Below are positions 17,375 through 25,342 of a stretch of DNA of 64,000 nucleotides, piece after piece; within the stretch, counting starts at the first letter, position 1, and the number at the start of each line of letters is the position of its first letter. Where the stretch lies: assembly GCF_017744555.1 (NCBI RefSeq), contig NZ_JAGIBD010000013.1, positions 62,001-126,000 of the forward strand, given 5' to 3'. The notes below the pieces were generated by a model, which did no database searches, was not told the origin of the DNA, and saw nothing but the letters and a program-made list of their open reading frames with translations. A program made the position numbers and the translations under genes. The DNA comes from Cellulomonas sp. (GTDB lineage: Bacteria > Actinomycetota > Actinomycetes > Actinomycetales > Cellulomonadaceae).

Positions 17375-17733
17375 GCCCACGCCCCCGCCGCCTCGGGTCC
17401 GCGCAGCGTGTTCCACACCTGACGCAGTGTGTCCCCGACGACGTCCCACTGCGCCTGCCGCTCCACCAGGACCTCGCGTCCCGACGCGGTCAGCGCGTAG
17501 TGCTTGCGCTTGCGTCCGGCGTCGGACACGCCCCACTCGGCACGGACCCACCCGTTGCGCTCGAGGCGGTGCAGCAGCGGGTAGAGCATGCCGTCGGTCC
17601 ACTGCATGCGGCCACCGGACAGCTCTCCGACCCGCTTGAGGATGGCGTACCCGTGCAGGTCCCCGTCGGCGAGGATGCCCAGGACCAGCGGGGTCGCGGA
17701 GGCTGCGACCAGATCCTTCTCGATGTGCACCAC
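17371..17733 (-). CDS. PadR family transcriptional regulator
   Basis: 120 residues. The winged helix covers residues 12-85: ATPLVLGILADGDLHGYAILKRV, then MLYPLLHRLERNGWVRAEW and RKRKHYALTASGREVL, all diagnostic of PadR. A short C-terminal helix (about 90-115) should mediate dimerisation. It is translationally coupled to the downstream membrane protein. A nested palindrome directly upstream (17741-17788) is the likely operator, so autorepression is expected. Confidence 0.9.
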   Translation of the reverse strand: MVHIEKDLVAASATPLVLGILADGDLHGYAILKRVGELSGGRMQWTDGMLYPLLHRLERNGWVRAEWGVSDAGRKRKHYALTASGREVLVERQAQWDVVGDTLRQVWNTLRGPEAAGAWA

Positions 17734-17740
17734 TGCTCTC

Positions 17741-17788
17741 CCATACCTTGAAGCGCTAGGGGTTGAACCCTAGCACCACAAGGTATGG
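17741..17788. promoter_or_regulatory. Nested palindromic operator upstream of padR
   Basis: Outer arms CCATACCTTG (17741-17750) and CAAGGTATGG (17779-17788) are perfect inverted repeats. Inside lies a second one, GCTAGGG (17755-17761) with CCCTAGC (17768-17774). The element is AT-richer than its surroundings and starts 8 bases before the PadR ATG. PadR proteins bind long interrupted palindromes at their own promoters. Confidence 0.65.
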
Positions 17789-17791
17789 ATC

Positions 17792-18412
17792 TCACGGCAC
17801 GTAGCAGATGTCGTCGATCCACAGCTCCTGGCCGCCGATCGCGAACTGACCGAGGCCGGACGGCTGGTCGGGCATGGTCCCGGTGAGCTCGAGAACGCCC
17901 ATGTCGTTGCCGAACCCACCGGTGGGGACGCTCACGGTGACGCCGCCCAGCGTGGTGCCGTTGAGCTTCGCCAGGTCGGGCACGTTCGCGATGACGCCGT
18001 TCACCGACACGTTGACGTTGCCGCCGTACTCGCCGAACTTGAGGCGCGCCGCGTGCATGACCTGGCCGAACCCGATGCTCACCGACAGGTGGATGTTGTT
18101 GACGTGGATCTCGGTGCCGGTTCCGCCGGCCCGTCCCCCGACCTCGGTGGTCGCCTGCCCCGACGACGTCGTGATGCCGCTCGACCAGGCGAACGGGTGC
18201 GCCGCGATGTCCATGAGCGGGGGTTGGAAGCTGTTCACCGGTGGTGCGCCGTTGACGACCGTCAGTCCTGGCGCGAGCGAGTCCAGCGACTCGCAGACGA
18301 GCGGCGGCGGCGGCAGCGGGACCGGGCGCGGCCAGTGGCGCGGACCGCACGGGAACAGGGAGGCACCGACCGAGCAGACGGCCAGCGCCGCGGTCACGAG
18401 AGGGTGCTTCAT
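17792..18412 (-). CDS. Secreted protein of unknown function
   Basis: 206 residues, starting MKHPLVTAALAV because GGAGAAGG stands just upstream. It has a signal peptide of about 20 residues and a Pro-rich linker (RPVPLPPPPLVCESL). The rest is beta-rich: FQPPLMDIAAHPFAWSSGITTSSG, EIHVNNIHLSVSIGFGQV and QFAIGGQELWIDDICYVP. Such jelly-roll-like folds are common in extracellular carbohydrate-active proteins of these bacteria, but I recognise no family. It lies 152 bases downstream of the GH3 gene behind a terminator-like hairpin, on the same strand. Confidence 0.6.
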   Translation of the reverse strand: MKHPLVTAALAVCSVGASLFPCGPRHWPRPVPLPPPPLVCESLDSLAPGLTVVNGAPPVNSFQPPLMDIAAHPFAWSSGITTSSGQATTEVGGRAGGTGTEIHVNNIHLSVSIGFGQVMHAARLKFGEYGGNVNVSVNGVIANVPDLAKLNGTTLGGVTVSVPTGGFGNDMGVLELTGTMPDQPSGLGQFAIGGQELWIDDICYVP

Positions 18413-18507
18413 GGGTCCTTCTCCTTCGCTCACGCCTCGGGTCCGCCGGCTCGGTCGTCCGGTCTCGACAGGACGGAGGCGCCGACGTACCGGCGAGATA
18501 CGCAGCG

Positions 18508-18552
18508 CAGGGACGCAGCAGCCCCGCCGGAGCGAGGGCCGCTGCGTCCCTG
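18508..18552 (-). terminator. Hairpin terminator after the GH3 gene
   Basis: Perfect 12-bp inverted repeat (18508-18519 and 18541-18552, 21-base loop), 12 bases beyond the GH3 stop on the minus strand. Confidence 0.65.
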
Positions 18553-18564
18553 TCGTGCAGCCGG

Positions 18565-20925
18565 TCAGCGGGTCACGGTGAAGGACGCCGTCATGGTGGC
18601 GGCGGACGAGTCGCCGCCGTACACCTCGATCGTCCCCGGCTCCACGACGAACCTGCCGCGGTTGTCGTGGAAGCCGAAGTCGTCCTTGTCCAGCGTGAAC
18701 GTCACCGTCGTCGACGCCCCGGCGTCCAACGTCACGCGCTCGAACCCGCGCAGCCGGCGGACCGGCTGGGACAGGCTCGCGACGGGGTCGTGGAGGTACA
18801 GCTGCACGACGTCGTCACCGGCGCGGTCGCCCGTGTTCGTCACCACCATCGAGACCGTGACGCTGCCGTTGCGGCCGACGGTCGACCGGCTCAGGCTCAG
18901 CCCCGACACGTCGAACGACGTGTAGCTGAGGCCGTACCCGAACGCGTAGAGCGGGTCGCAGGTGGGCAGGTCGCGGTAGCGCGCGTTCCACTTGATCGTC
19001 GGGTCGCACGGCCGCCCCGAGGGCTCGTGGTTGTAGTAGTACGGCACCGTGCCGACCCCGCGCGGGAACGAGACCGGCAGCTTGCCACCCGGGTTCACCT
19101 TGCCGTAGAGCACGTCGGCCACGGCGTTGCCGCCCTGGGTGCCCGGGAACCAGGCCTCGAGGATGGCGGCCGGCTTGTCCACCACGGCTGTCAGGTCGAG
19201 CGGGTGGCCGTTGAACAGCACCACGACCACCGGCTTGCCCGTGGCCACGACGGCGTTCAGCAGGTCCTCCTGGTGGCCCGGGAGGTCGAGCTGGCTGCGG
19301 CTGTTCGACTCGCCGCTCATGAACGCGTTCTCGCCGAGGGCCAGCACGACCTGGTCGGCGCCGTTCGCGGCCGCGACGGCGTCGGCGATGGTTGTCCCGT
19401 CGACGCCCGGGCCTGCGCACACCTCGTCGTCCGGGGTGATGGGCGGGACGGCGTCGTTCGGCGGGTCGAAGTTGTGCGCGAGGTTGCACGCCGCGGTGTA
19501 CGTGACCGGCGCCGAGCTGGCCGCCGTGAGGCCGTCGAGCAGGCTGACGAACGCCGGGGCGAGCTCGTCGGTGCCGCGTCCCGACCACGGGCCGAGCATC
19601 TCGTCGACGGTCTGGCCGAGCGGCCCGATCAGCGCCGTCGACCTGCTCGGGTCGAGCGGCAGTGCTCCGCCGTCGTTCTTCAGCAGCACCATCGACCGGC
19701 CCGCGGCCCACCGGCTCTTCGCGAGGTCGGCCGGCTGCCCGTAGCTCGCGGGGTCGCTCGCCGTGGCGACGTCGACGTACGGGTGGTCGAACAGGCCCGC
19801 GCGGAACTTGACCCGCAGGATCCGCCGCACGGCGTCATCGAGACGGGACATGGTGATCCGGCCGTCGGCGAGCAGCTGCTGGCCGTAGTCGCGCAGGTTG
19901 GTGCTGACCATCTCCGAGTCCGTCCCGGCCATCAGGGCGGCCGCGCCGGCGTCGGGGCCGTCCGCGGCGACGCCGTGTCCGCACGGACCGGTGTCCGGCT
20001 GCACGGGCGGGCAGGCCCGCAGCTCGGCGACCGCGGTGTAGTCGCTCTCGATGAAGCCGTCGAAGCCCCACTCCTTCTTGAGGATCTCGGTCTCCGTGTA
20101 CTCGTTGGCGCACCCCGGGACGCCGTTGATCGCGTTGAACGAGCACATGACCGTGTCGGCACCGGCGTCGACGGCCGCCTTGAACGGCGGCAGGTACAGG
20201 TCGCGCAGCCGGGACTCGGACAGGTCGGTCGTGTTGTAGTCACGCCCGCCCTCGGGCTGGCCGTACGCGACGTAGTGCTTGACGCTCGAGACGACCTTGT
20301 CGGGAGCGCTGTAGTCGGTGCCCTGCGCGCCGTGGACACGCGCGGCCCCCATCACCGAGCCCAGGTACGGGTCCTCGCCCGCGCCCTCGACGATGCGACC
20401 CCACCGGGGCTCGTGCGAGACGTCCACCATCGGGCTGTAGATCTGCTTGAGCCCCTCGACGGCCGACTCCTTCGCGCCGACCGTGGCGTCGGCCTGCGCG
20501 ACCGCGGGGTCGAACGAGCTGGCGGCACCGAGGGGCACGGGGAAGATCGTGCGGTAGCCGTGGATGGTGTCGTACGCGAACAGGATCGGGATGTGCAGCC
20601 GCGACTGCTCGACCGCGACGTGCTGGAAGTGGTTGATCGCCACCGGGTCGACCAGGCTGAACACGGAACCCACGCCCGCCTGGGCGTCGGCGTCGGTGAT
20701 CTGGCCGTCCGACAGGAGCTGCACCTGCTGGAGCTTCTCCTGCGTCGTCATTCGGGCGAGCAGACGGTCGACCTTCCGCTCGATCGACCTGCTGTCGTGG
20801 TGCCGCCCGGGTCCTGACGCCGGGTCGTCGCCGGGCCTGCCGGCCGCGAGAGCGTCTCCCCCTCCCATCAGTGCGAGTGCGAGAGCCGCGCCGATCGCGG
20901 CCGTCCTTCGTCCGATCCTTGCCAT
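18565..20925 (-). CDS. Secreted glycoside hydrolase family 3 (beta-glucosidase/xylosidase type)
   Basis: 786 residues. The ATG at 20923-20925 follows GGAGGTG and opens a signal peptide (MARIGRRTAAIGAALALALMGGGDALAAG). The GH3 N-terminal barrel (about 40-380) includes VDVSHEPRWGRIVEG, VKHYVAYG and FDGFIESDYTAV, whose Asp fits the catalytic nucleophile. The alpha/beta sandwich domain (about 400-640) and a C-terminal fibronectin-III-like domain (about 680-780) follow. It should cleave beta-linked oligosaccharides outside the cell; specificity is not readable. A 16-bp palindrome upstream suggests sugar-responsive control. Confidence 0.92.
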   Translation of the reverse strand: MARIGRRTAAIGAALALALMGGGDALAAGRPGDDPASGPGRHHDSRSIERKVDRLLARMTTQEKLQQVQLLSDGQITDADAQAGVGSVFSLVDPVAINHFQHVAVEQSRLHIPILFAYDTIHGYRTIFPVPLGAASSFDPAVAQADATVGAKESAVEGLKQIYSPMVDVSHEPRWGRIVEGAGEDPYLGSVMGAARVHGAQGTDYSAPDKVVSSVKHYVAYGQPEGGRDYNTTDLSESRLRDLYLPPFKAAVDAGADTVMCSFNAINGVPGCANEYTETEILKKEWGFDGFIESDYTAVAELRACPPVQPDTGPCGHGVAADGPDAGAAALMAGTDSEMVSTNLRDYGQQLLADGRITMSRLDDAVRRILRVKFRAGLFDHPYVDVATASDPASYGQPADLAKSRWAAGRSMVLLKNDGGALPLDPSRSTALIGPLGQTVDEMLGPWSGRGTDELAPAFVSLLDGLTAASSAPVTYTAACNLAHNFDPPNDAVPPITPDDEVCAGPGVDGTTIADAVAAANGADQVVLALGENAFMSGESNSRSQLDLPGHQEDLLNAVVATGKPVVVVLFNGHPLDLTAVVDKPAAILEAWFPGTQGGNAVADVLYGKVNPGGKLPVSFPRGVGTVPYYYNHEPSGRPCDPTIKWNARYRDLPTCDPLYAFGYGLSYTSFDVSGLSLSRSTVGRNGSVTVSMVVTNTGDRAGDDVVQLYLHDPVASLSQPVRRLRGFERVTLDAGASTTVTFTLDKDDFGFHDNRGRFVVEPGTIEVYGGDSSAATMTASFTVTR

Positions 20926-20981
20926 GGGAACACCTCCGGGAACGCCGCACACTCCGCGGTTCCGGACTCCCCGCGGCGATG

Positions 20982-20997
20982 TCGACACCGGTGTCGA
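20982..20997. promoter_or_regulatory. 16-bp perfect palindrome, LacI-type operator candidate
   Basis: TCGACACCGGTGTCGA lies 57 bases upstream of the GH3 start. A perfect palindrome with a central CG is the usual form of LacI-family operators, and glycosidase genes of cellulolytic actinobacteria are often under such regulators. No regulator gene is next to it in this window. Confidence 0.5.
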
Positions 20998-21138
20998 GCT
21001 GAAGCCGAGGGGACGTCCGGTCGGCCGACCTGGCGCTGGACGAGACGCGAGCGCGAGACGAGGAACGCCGAGCGAGCCCGTGCGCACGACGACGTCAGGG
21101 CGGCGCGCAGGCGGGCGCGAGCGCGGTCACCAGCGCGT

Positions 21139-21157
21139 CGCAGGACGCCATCCTGCG
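21139..21157 (-). terminator. Short hairpin downstream of the cap-like domain gene
   Basis: 7-bp stem (21139-21145 with 21151-21157, 5-base loop), about 85 bases beyond the stop of the minus-strand gene at 21243. Weak but correctly placed. Confidence 0.35.
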
Positions 21158-21242
21158 ATGGCTGACCCGGCCGGCCGCCGTGCGGCCCCCAGGTCAACCG
21201 ACAGCATCCACCCGCGCGGCGGGGGCCGCATCAGCGAGGTTC

Positions 21243-21857
21243 TCAGGCCACGTAGGCGAGCAGCACCGGCTCGTCGACACCGGACCACGTGCCCGTGAGG
21301 GTCCACCGGTGGTCGGCGGCCGACGGGTCGCCATCAAGGCGGCGACGGACGACCAGACGGACGTCACCGCAGGTCAGAGTGGTGGCCGAGTCGTCCGACG
21401 CGACGTCGTGACCGACGAACGACGGCACCTCGTGCCCGCGGCGGCCGCTGCCCGTGACACGCATGCTGGGTTCGCGCGGGGCGTCCGCGCCCTCGACGAG
21501 CTCGGCCGCCTGGCCGACACCTGCCAGCAGCACGGACGCGAGGACCCGCGCGTACACGGGGTCGCCGGTCGCGTCGTAGATCCAGCGTCGACCCAGCACC
21601 GAGTGCTCCATGGTGCAGACGAGGAACGCGTCGGCCCCGGCCGACGGCGCGCCGCGGTACGTCAGCGGGACCTGCAGCAGCCGCCCGTCGGGACTCGCCA
21701 GCACGTGCGTCTCGATGCCGACCTCGCCGTCCGGGTCGTCGAACCGGTACGCGCCGACCAGCTCCACCTCCGGCTGCCCCCACGGCTGAGCAGGTACCCA
21801 CTCGCGGAGGAGCTCGGCCTTCGTCGGGCTGATGGTCGCGCGGTGGATGAGGGCCAT
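21243..21857 (-). CDS. Maltokinase N-terminal cap-like domain protein
   Basis: 204 residues matching the stand-alone cap domain found at the front of actinobacterial maltokinases: MALIHRATISPTKAELLREW, YRFDDPDGEVGIETHVL, LQVPLTYRGAP and CTMEHSVLGRRWIYDATGDPVYA. No kinase domain follows. Such proteins are widespread in actinobacteria but their role is not established. It is divergent from the first universal-stress-protein operon; the region between contains a DevR-type box. Confidence 0.75.
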   Translation of the reverse strand: MALIHRATISPTKAELLREWVPAQPWGQPEVELVGAYRFDDPDGEVGIETHVLASPDGRLLQVPLTYRGAPSAGADAFLVCTMEHSVLGRRWIYDATGDPVYARVLASVLLAGVGQAAELVEGADAPREPSMRVTGSGRRGHEVPSFVGHDVASDDSATTLTCGDVRLVVRRRLDGDPSAADHRWTLTGTWSGVDEPVLLAYVA

Positions 21858-21943
21858 CGGCCGACCCTAGCGCGTGCCCGCGCCGCCCCGGCCGAGCCAC
21901 CTGGCGACGCGCACGGCCTCGGTGGTGGCGGCGCGTCAGGTCG

Positions 21944-21958
21944 GGGACTTCGGACCCT
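21944..21958 (+). promoter_or_regulatory. DevR/DosR-type box a
   Basis: GGGACTTCGGACCCT fits the mycobacterial hypoxia motif GGGACTTNNGNCCCT at every defined position. It lies 78 bases before the USP-ATPase operon at 22037. Confidence 0.7.
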
Positions 21959-22036
21959 GGGGCCCTGCGCCGCGCGGGAGGACCGTGGAAGGTGTCACAC
22001 GGTGCCGTGCGACGTGGCACTCCTGGGAGGTGCGTC

Positions 22037-22915
22037 ATGACCCGACCGATCGTCGTCGGCTACGACGGCTCAACCCATGCCGATGAGGCGCTCGCATGGG
22101 CGGCGAAGGAGGCCGCGCGGGTGCGCGCCCCGCTGCAGATCGTCCATGTCGAGCACGCGCTCGTCGACGGCTACGTGATCGCCGACCGGCCCCTCGACCA
22201 GGTCGCGCAGGTGGGCGAGCGCGTGCTCGCCCGAGGGGTGGAACGAGTCCAGGGCATGGAACCGGACATCGAGGTCACGACGCACCTCGAGCTGCGCGAC
22301 AGTGCGCCGGCGGTCCTGGTCGAGGCGAGCCGCGGAGCACAGCTGCTGGTGGTCGGCTCGCGCGGGCGCGGGGGGTTCGCCGGGTTGCTGCTCGGCTCCG
22401 TCAGCATCGCGGTCTCGGCGCACGCGTACTGCCCGGTCGTCGTCGTCCGGCGGCACCGCCCGTGGGCGGCGACGCCGCCGGTCCGGCCGGTCGTGGTGGG
22501 TGTGGACACCTCGTCCACGAGTGCCCGCGCCGTGGACTTCGCGTTCGACCAGGCTTCGGGTCGGAGCGCCCCGCTCGTCGCGGTGCACGGCTGGGAGATG
22601 CCGTCGATGATCGGGCAGGTGCCGCCGTGGCGGCCCGCCGAGGTCGAGGAGCTGCGCGTCGCCGAGAAGGCCCTGACGTCCGAGAGCCTGGCAGGCCACG
22701 CCGAGCGGTACCCCGACGTCGAGGTGCGGCCGCTGGTCCGCGCGGGCTCTCCCGCCCAGGTCCTGCTGGCGGCCGCGGTCGACGCCGAGATGCTCGTCCT
22801 GGGATCCCGGGGTGTGGGCGGCTTCCGGGGACTCCTCCTGGGTTCGGTGAGCCAGGCCGTGCTCCACCACGCGACGTGCCCCGTGGCGGTCGTCCGGCCG
22901 TCCCAGCCGTCATGA
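22037..22915 (+). CDS. Tandem universal stress protein
   Basis: 292 residues, GGGAGG six bases before the ATG. It has two UspA domains (about 3-145 and 155-290). Each has the nucleotide-binding G-rich loop: GSRGRGGFAGLLLGSVS and GSRGVGGFRGLLLGSVS. These are soluble ATP-binding proteins induced by stress or oxygen limitation. It is the first gene of an operon whose second gene, the hemerythrin-tailed ATPase, overlaps it by 4 bases. DevR-type box a lies upstream. Confidence 0.92.
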   Translation: MTRPIVVGYDGSTHADEALAWAAKEAARVRAPLQIVHVEHALVDGYVIADRPLDQVAQVGERVLARGVERVQGMEPDIEVTTHLELRDSAPAVLVEASRGAQLLVVGSRGRGGFAGLLLGSVSIAVSAHAYCPVVVVRRHRPWAATPPVRPVVVGVDTSSTSARAVDFAFDQASGRSAPLVAVHGWEMPSMIGQVPPWRPAEVEELRVAEKALTSESLAGHAERYPDVEVRPLVRAGSPAQVLLAAAVDAEMLVLGSRGVGGFRGLLLGSVSQAVLHHATCPVAVVRPSQPS

Positions 22916-25290
22916 CCGCGGTCCGCACGTCAGGCCCGGGCTCGACGGCCGTCGCGGCCCCCGGTGAGGCGGCGGACGGCCGGCGTCTGGTCGCCTGGCT
23001 CCGTCGACGCCACGAAGCCCTGGTCCTGGGTCTCTCGCTCGTGCTGCTGGCCGGGGGCGGCGTCGCCTGGTGGGCCGGGGCGACGGCGCTCGCCGACGCG
23101 GCGTGGGTCGTGGCGACGCTCCTGGGGCTGCTCGTCGCGCTCGCCACGACGATCGACGCGGCGCGCCACTCGCGGCCGACGGTGGACGTCATCGCGGTGC
23201 TCGCGCTCGGGGGCGCGCTGTGGGTCGGTGAGCCGCTGGCGGGCGCGATCATCACGCTCATGCTCGCCACCGGCCAGGTCCTCGACGAGCGTGCCGAGGC
23301 CCGGGCTCGGCGTGAGCTGAGCCTCCTGGTCGCTCGCGCCCCACGGACCGCGCGACGCCTCACCGCCGGCGAGCTCGTCGAGATCCCCGTCGACGACGTC
23401 GCTCTCGGTGACCGCCTGCTCGTGCGCACCGGCGAGGTCGTGCCCGTCGACGGACGCCTGACCTGCGCCGGGACGTTCGACGAGTCCGCGCTGACGGGCG
23501 AGGCGCGGCCCGTCGACCGGCCGGCGGGCGATGACGTGCGCTCCGGTGTCGTCAGCGCGGCCGGCCCGGTCGAGGTCATCACGACCACCACCGCCGCCAC
23601 GTCGACGTACGCCGGCCTCGTCCGGCTCGTCGAGCAGGCGCAGGCGGGCTCGGCTCCGTTCGTCCGCAGCGCCGACCGGTGGGCCGTCCTCCTCGTGCCG
23701 CTCACCCTGGCGATCGCGGCGCTCGCCTGGGTGGTGTCGGGCGACCCCGTGCGCGCGGTGGCGGTGCTCGTCGTGGCCACGCCGTGCCCACTGCTCCTGG
23801 CGGCGCCGATCGCGCTCGTCTCCGGGTTGTCGCGAGCCGCCCGGCTCGGCGTGGTCGTCAAGGGCGGCGGCGCGCTCGAGCGGCTCGCCGACGGCCGGGT
23901 CGTCGTCTTCGACAAGACGGGCACGCTGACGCGCGGGCGTCCGACGCTCACCGACGTCGTCCCGGCGGCCGGTGGCGACCCGGACGAGGCTCTGCGCCTG
24001 GCGGCGTCGCTCGACCAGGCGTCGGCGCACGTCCTCGCCGCGCCGATCGTCACCGCGGCGCTCGCGCGCGGTCTGGTGCTGACGATGCCGACCGACGTCG
24101 TCGAGACGCACGGGCAGGGCGTCGCGGGGGCCGTCGACGGTCGACGCGTCCGCGTGGGTCGGCTCGCCTGGGTCGCCGGCGGCGAGCCCGACCGGTGGTC
24201 GCGCCAGGTGCGCCGCCGGGCCGACCTCGACGGGTCGCTCTCGGTGCTCGTCGAGGTCGACGGCGCGACCGTGGCCGCGCTCCTCCTGCACGACCCGGTC
24301 CGGCCGGACGCGCCCCGCATGGTGCGGGCGCTGCGCGGAGCGGGGATCCGGCGCGTCGTGCTGGCGACCGGCGACCGCGCTGACGTCGCGGACATGGTGG
24401 GGCGGATCGTCGGGGTCGACGCCGTGCTCGCCGACTGCTCCCCCGCCGACAAGCTCAGGGCGCTGCGCGCGGAGGCGGCCCACGGCCCGACCGTCATGGT
24501 GGGTGACGGCATCAACGACGCCCCCGCGCTCGCCGAGGCGAACGTCGGCGTGGCGCTCGCCGCCCGCGGCGCCACGGCGTCGTCCGAGGCCGCCGACGTG
24601 GTGCTCACCGTCGACCGCGTCGACGCGCTCGGGGACGCGATCCTCGTCGCGCGGCGATCCCGCCGGATCGCACGGCAAGCCGTCGGCGTCGGCATGGGCC
24701 TGTCGCTGATCGCGATGGTCGCCGCGGCGGCGGGCCTGCTGGCACCCGCCGTCGGGGCGGCGCTCCAGGAGGTCATCGACGTGCTGGCGATCGGCATCGC
24801 CCTGCGTGCCGTGCTGCCCGGACCCCTGCACTCGGTGGTGCTGTCCGAGACCGACCGGGCCGCGCTCGCGGAGCTCCGCGACGAGCACCACGCGCTCGGC
24901 CCGCTCGTCGAGCGGGTCGGTCAGGTCGCCGACGCGTTGACCACCGAGGCGCCGGACCTCGCGGACGCACGCGACCTGCTGACGGCGTTGGAGACGGACC
25001 TGCTGCCGCACGAGCGCGCCGACGAGACGCTGCTGCTGCCGCTCGTCGCCCGCGCGCTGCGCAGCACCGACGCGGTCGCGGCGCTGTCACGTACCCACGC
25101 CGAGATCGAGCACCAGGTCGCACGCGCACGGCGCCTGGTCGAGGGCATCGACGACGACACCCGGGATGGCGCCGCCGTGGCTCCGGAGGACGTCGTCGAG
25201 CTGCGGCGGACGCTGTACGGCCTGTACGCGATCCTGCGGCTGCACAACGCGCAGGAGGACGAAGGCGCCATGAGCCTCGCCGCTCCCTGA
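22912..25290 (+). CDS. P1B-type metal-transporting ATPase with C-terminal hemerythrin domain (P1B-5-like)
   Basis: 792 residues. It lacks an N-terminal CxxC metal-binding domain. The membrane metal site reads TPCP (290-293) instead of CPC. The phosphorylated Asp is 334 in DKTGTLT, with TGES-equivalent LTGEARP and hinge GDGINDAP near 531. The usual SEHP motif reads SAHV. Residues ~650-792 are a hemerythrin HHE domain: RDEHHAL, LPHERADE, RTHAEIEH and HNAQEDE supply diiron ligands. TPC plus hemerythrin is the P1B-5 class, proposed to move Ni or Fe. The tail could sense oxygen or iron. ATGA overlap with the USP gene indicates co-expression. Confidence 0.88.
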   Translation: MTAVRTSGPGSTAVAAPGEAADGRRLVAWLRRRHEALVLGLSLVLLAGGGVAWWAGATALADAAWVVATLLGLLVALATTIDAARHSRPTVDVIAVLALGGALWVGEPLAGAIITLMLATGQVLDERAEARARRELSLLVARAPRTARRLTAGELVEIPVDDVALGDRLLVRTGEVVPVDGRLTCAGTFDESALTGEARPVDRPAGDDVRSGVVSAAGPVEVITTTTAATSTYAGLVRLVEQAQAGSAPFVRSADRWAVLLVPLTLAIAALAWVVSGDPVRAVAVLVVATPCPLLLAAPIALVSGLSRAARLGVVVKGGGALERLADGRVVVFDKTGTLTRGRPTLTDVVPAAGGDPDEALRLAASLDQASAHVLAAPIVTAALARGLVLTMPTDVVETHGQGVAGAVDGRRVRVGRLAWVAGGEPDRWSRQVRRRADLDGSLSVLVEVDGATVAALLLHDPVRPDAPRMVRALRGAGIRRVVLATGDRADVADMVGRIVGVDAVLADCSPADKLRALRAEAAHGPTVMVGDGINDAPALAEANVGVALAARGATASSEAADVVLTVDRVDALGDAILVARRSRRIARQAVGVGMGLSLIAMVAAAAGLLAPAVGAALQEVIDVLAIGIALRAVLPGPLHSVVLSETDRAALAELRDEHHALGPLVERVGQVADALTTEAPDLADARDLLTALETDLLPHERADETLLLPLVARALRSTDAVAALSRTHAEIEHQVARARRLVEGIDDDTRDGAAVAPEDVVELRRTLYGLYAILRLHNAQEDEGAMSLAAP

Positions 25291-25316
25291 CCCGAGCTGC
25301 GGTCACCTCACCCGGG

Positions 25317-25332
25317 CGACCGGCCCCGGTCG
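25317..25332. terminator. Short hairpin between convergent genes
   Basis: 7-bp stem (25317-25323 with 25326-25332) in the 52-base gap between the ATPase and the SDR gene. Possible but weak terminator. Confidence 0.35.
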
Positions 25333-25342
25333 GCGCGACGGA

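Larger units (their letters stand above)
20926..21242. other. 317-base intergenic region upstream of the GH3 gene
   Basis: It holds the GH3 ribosome site, the 16-bp palindrome at 20982-20997 and a small hairpin at 21139-21157. Nothing in it looks coding. Confidence 0.55.
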
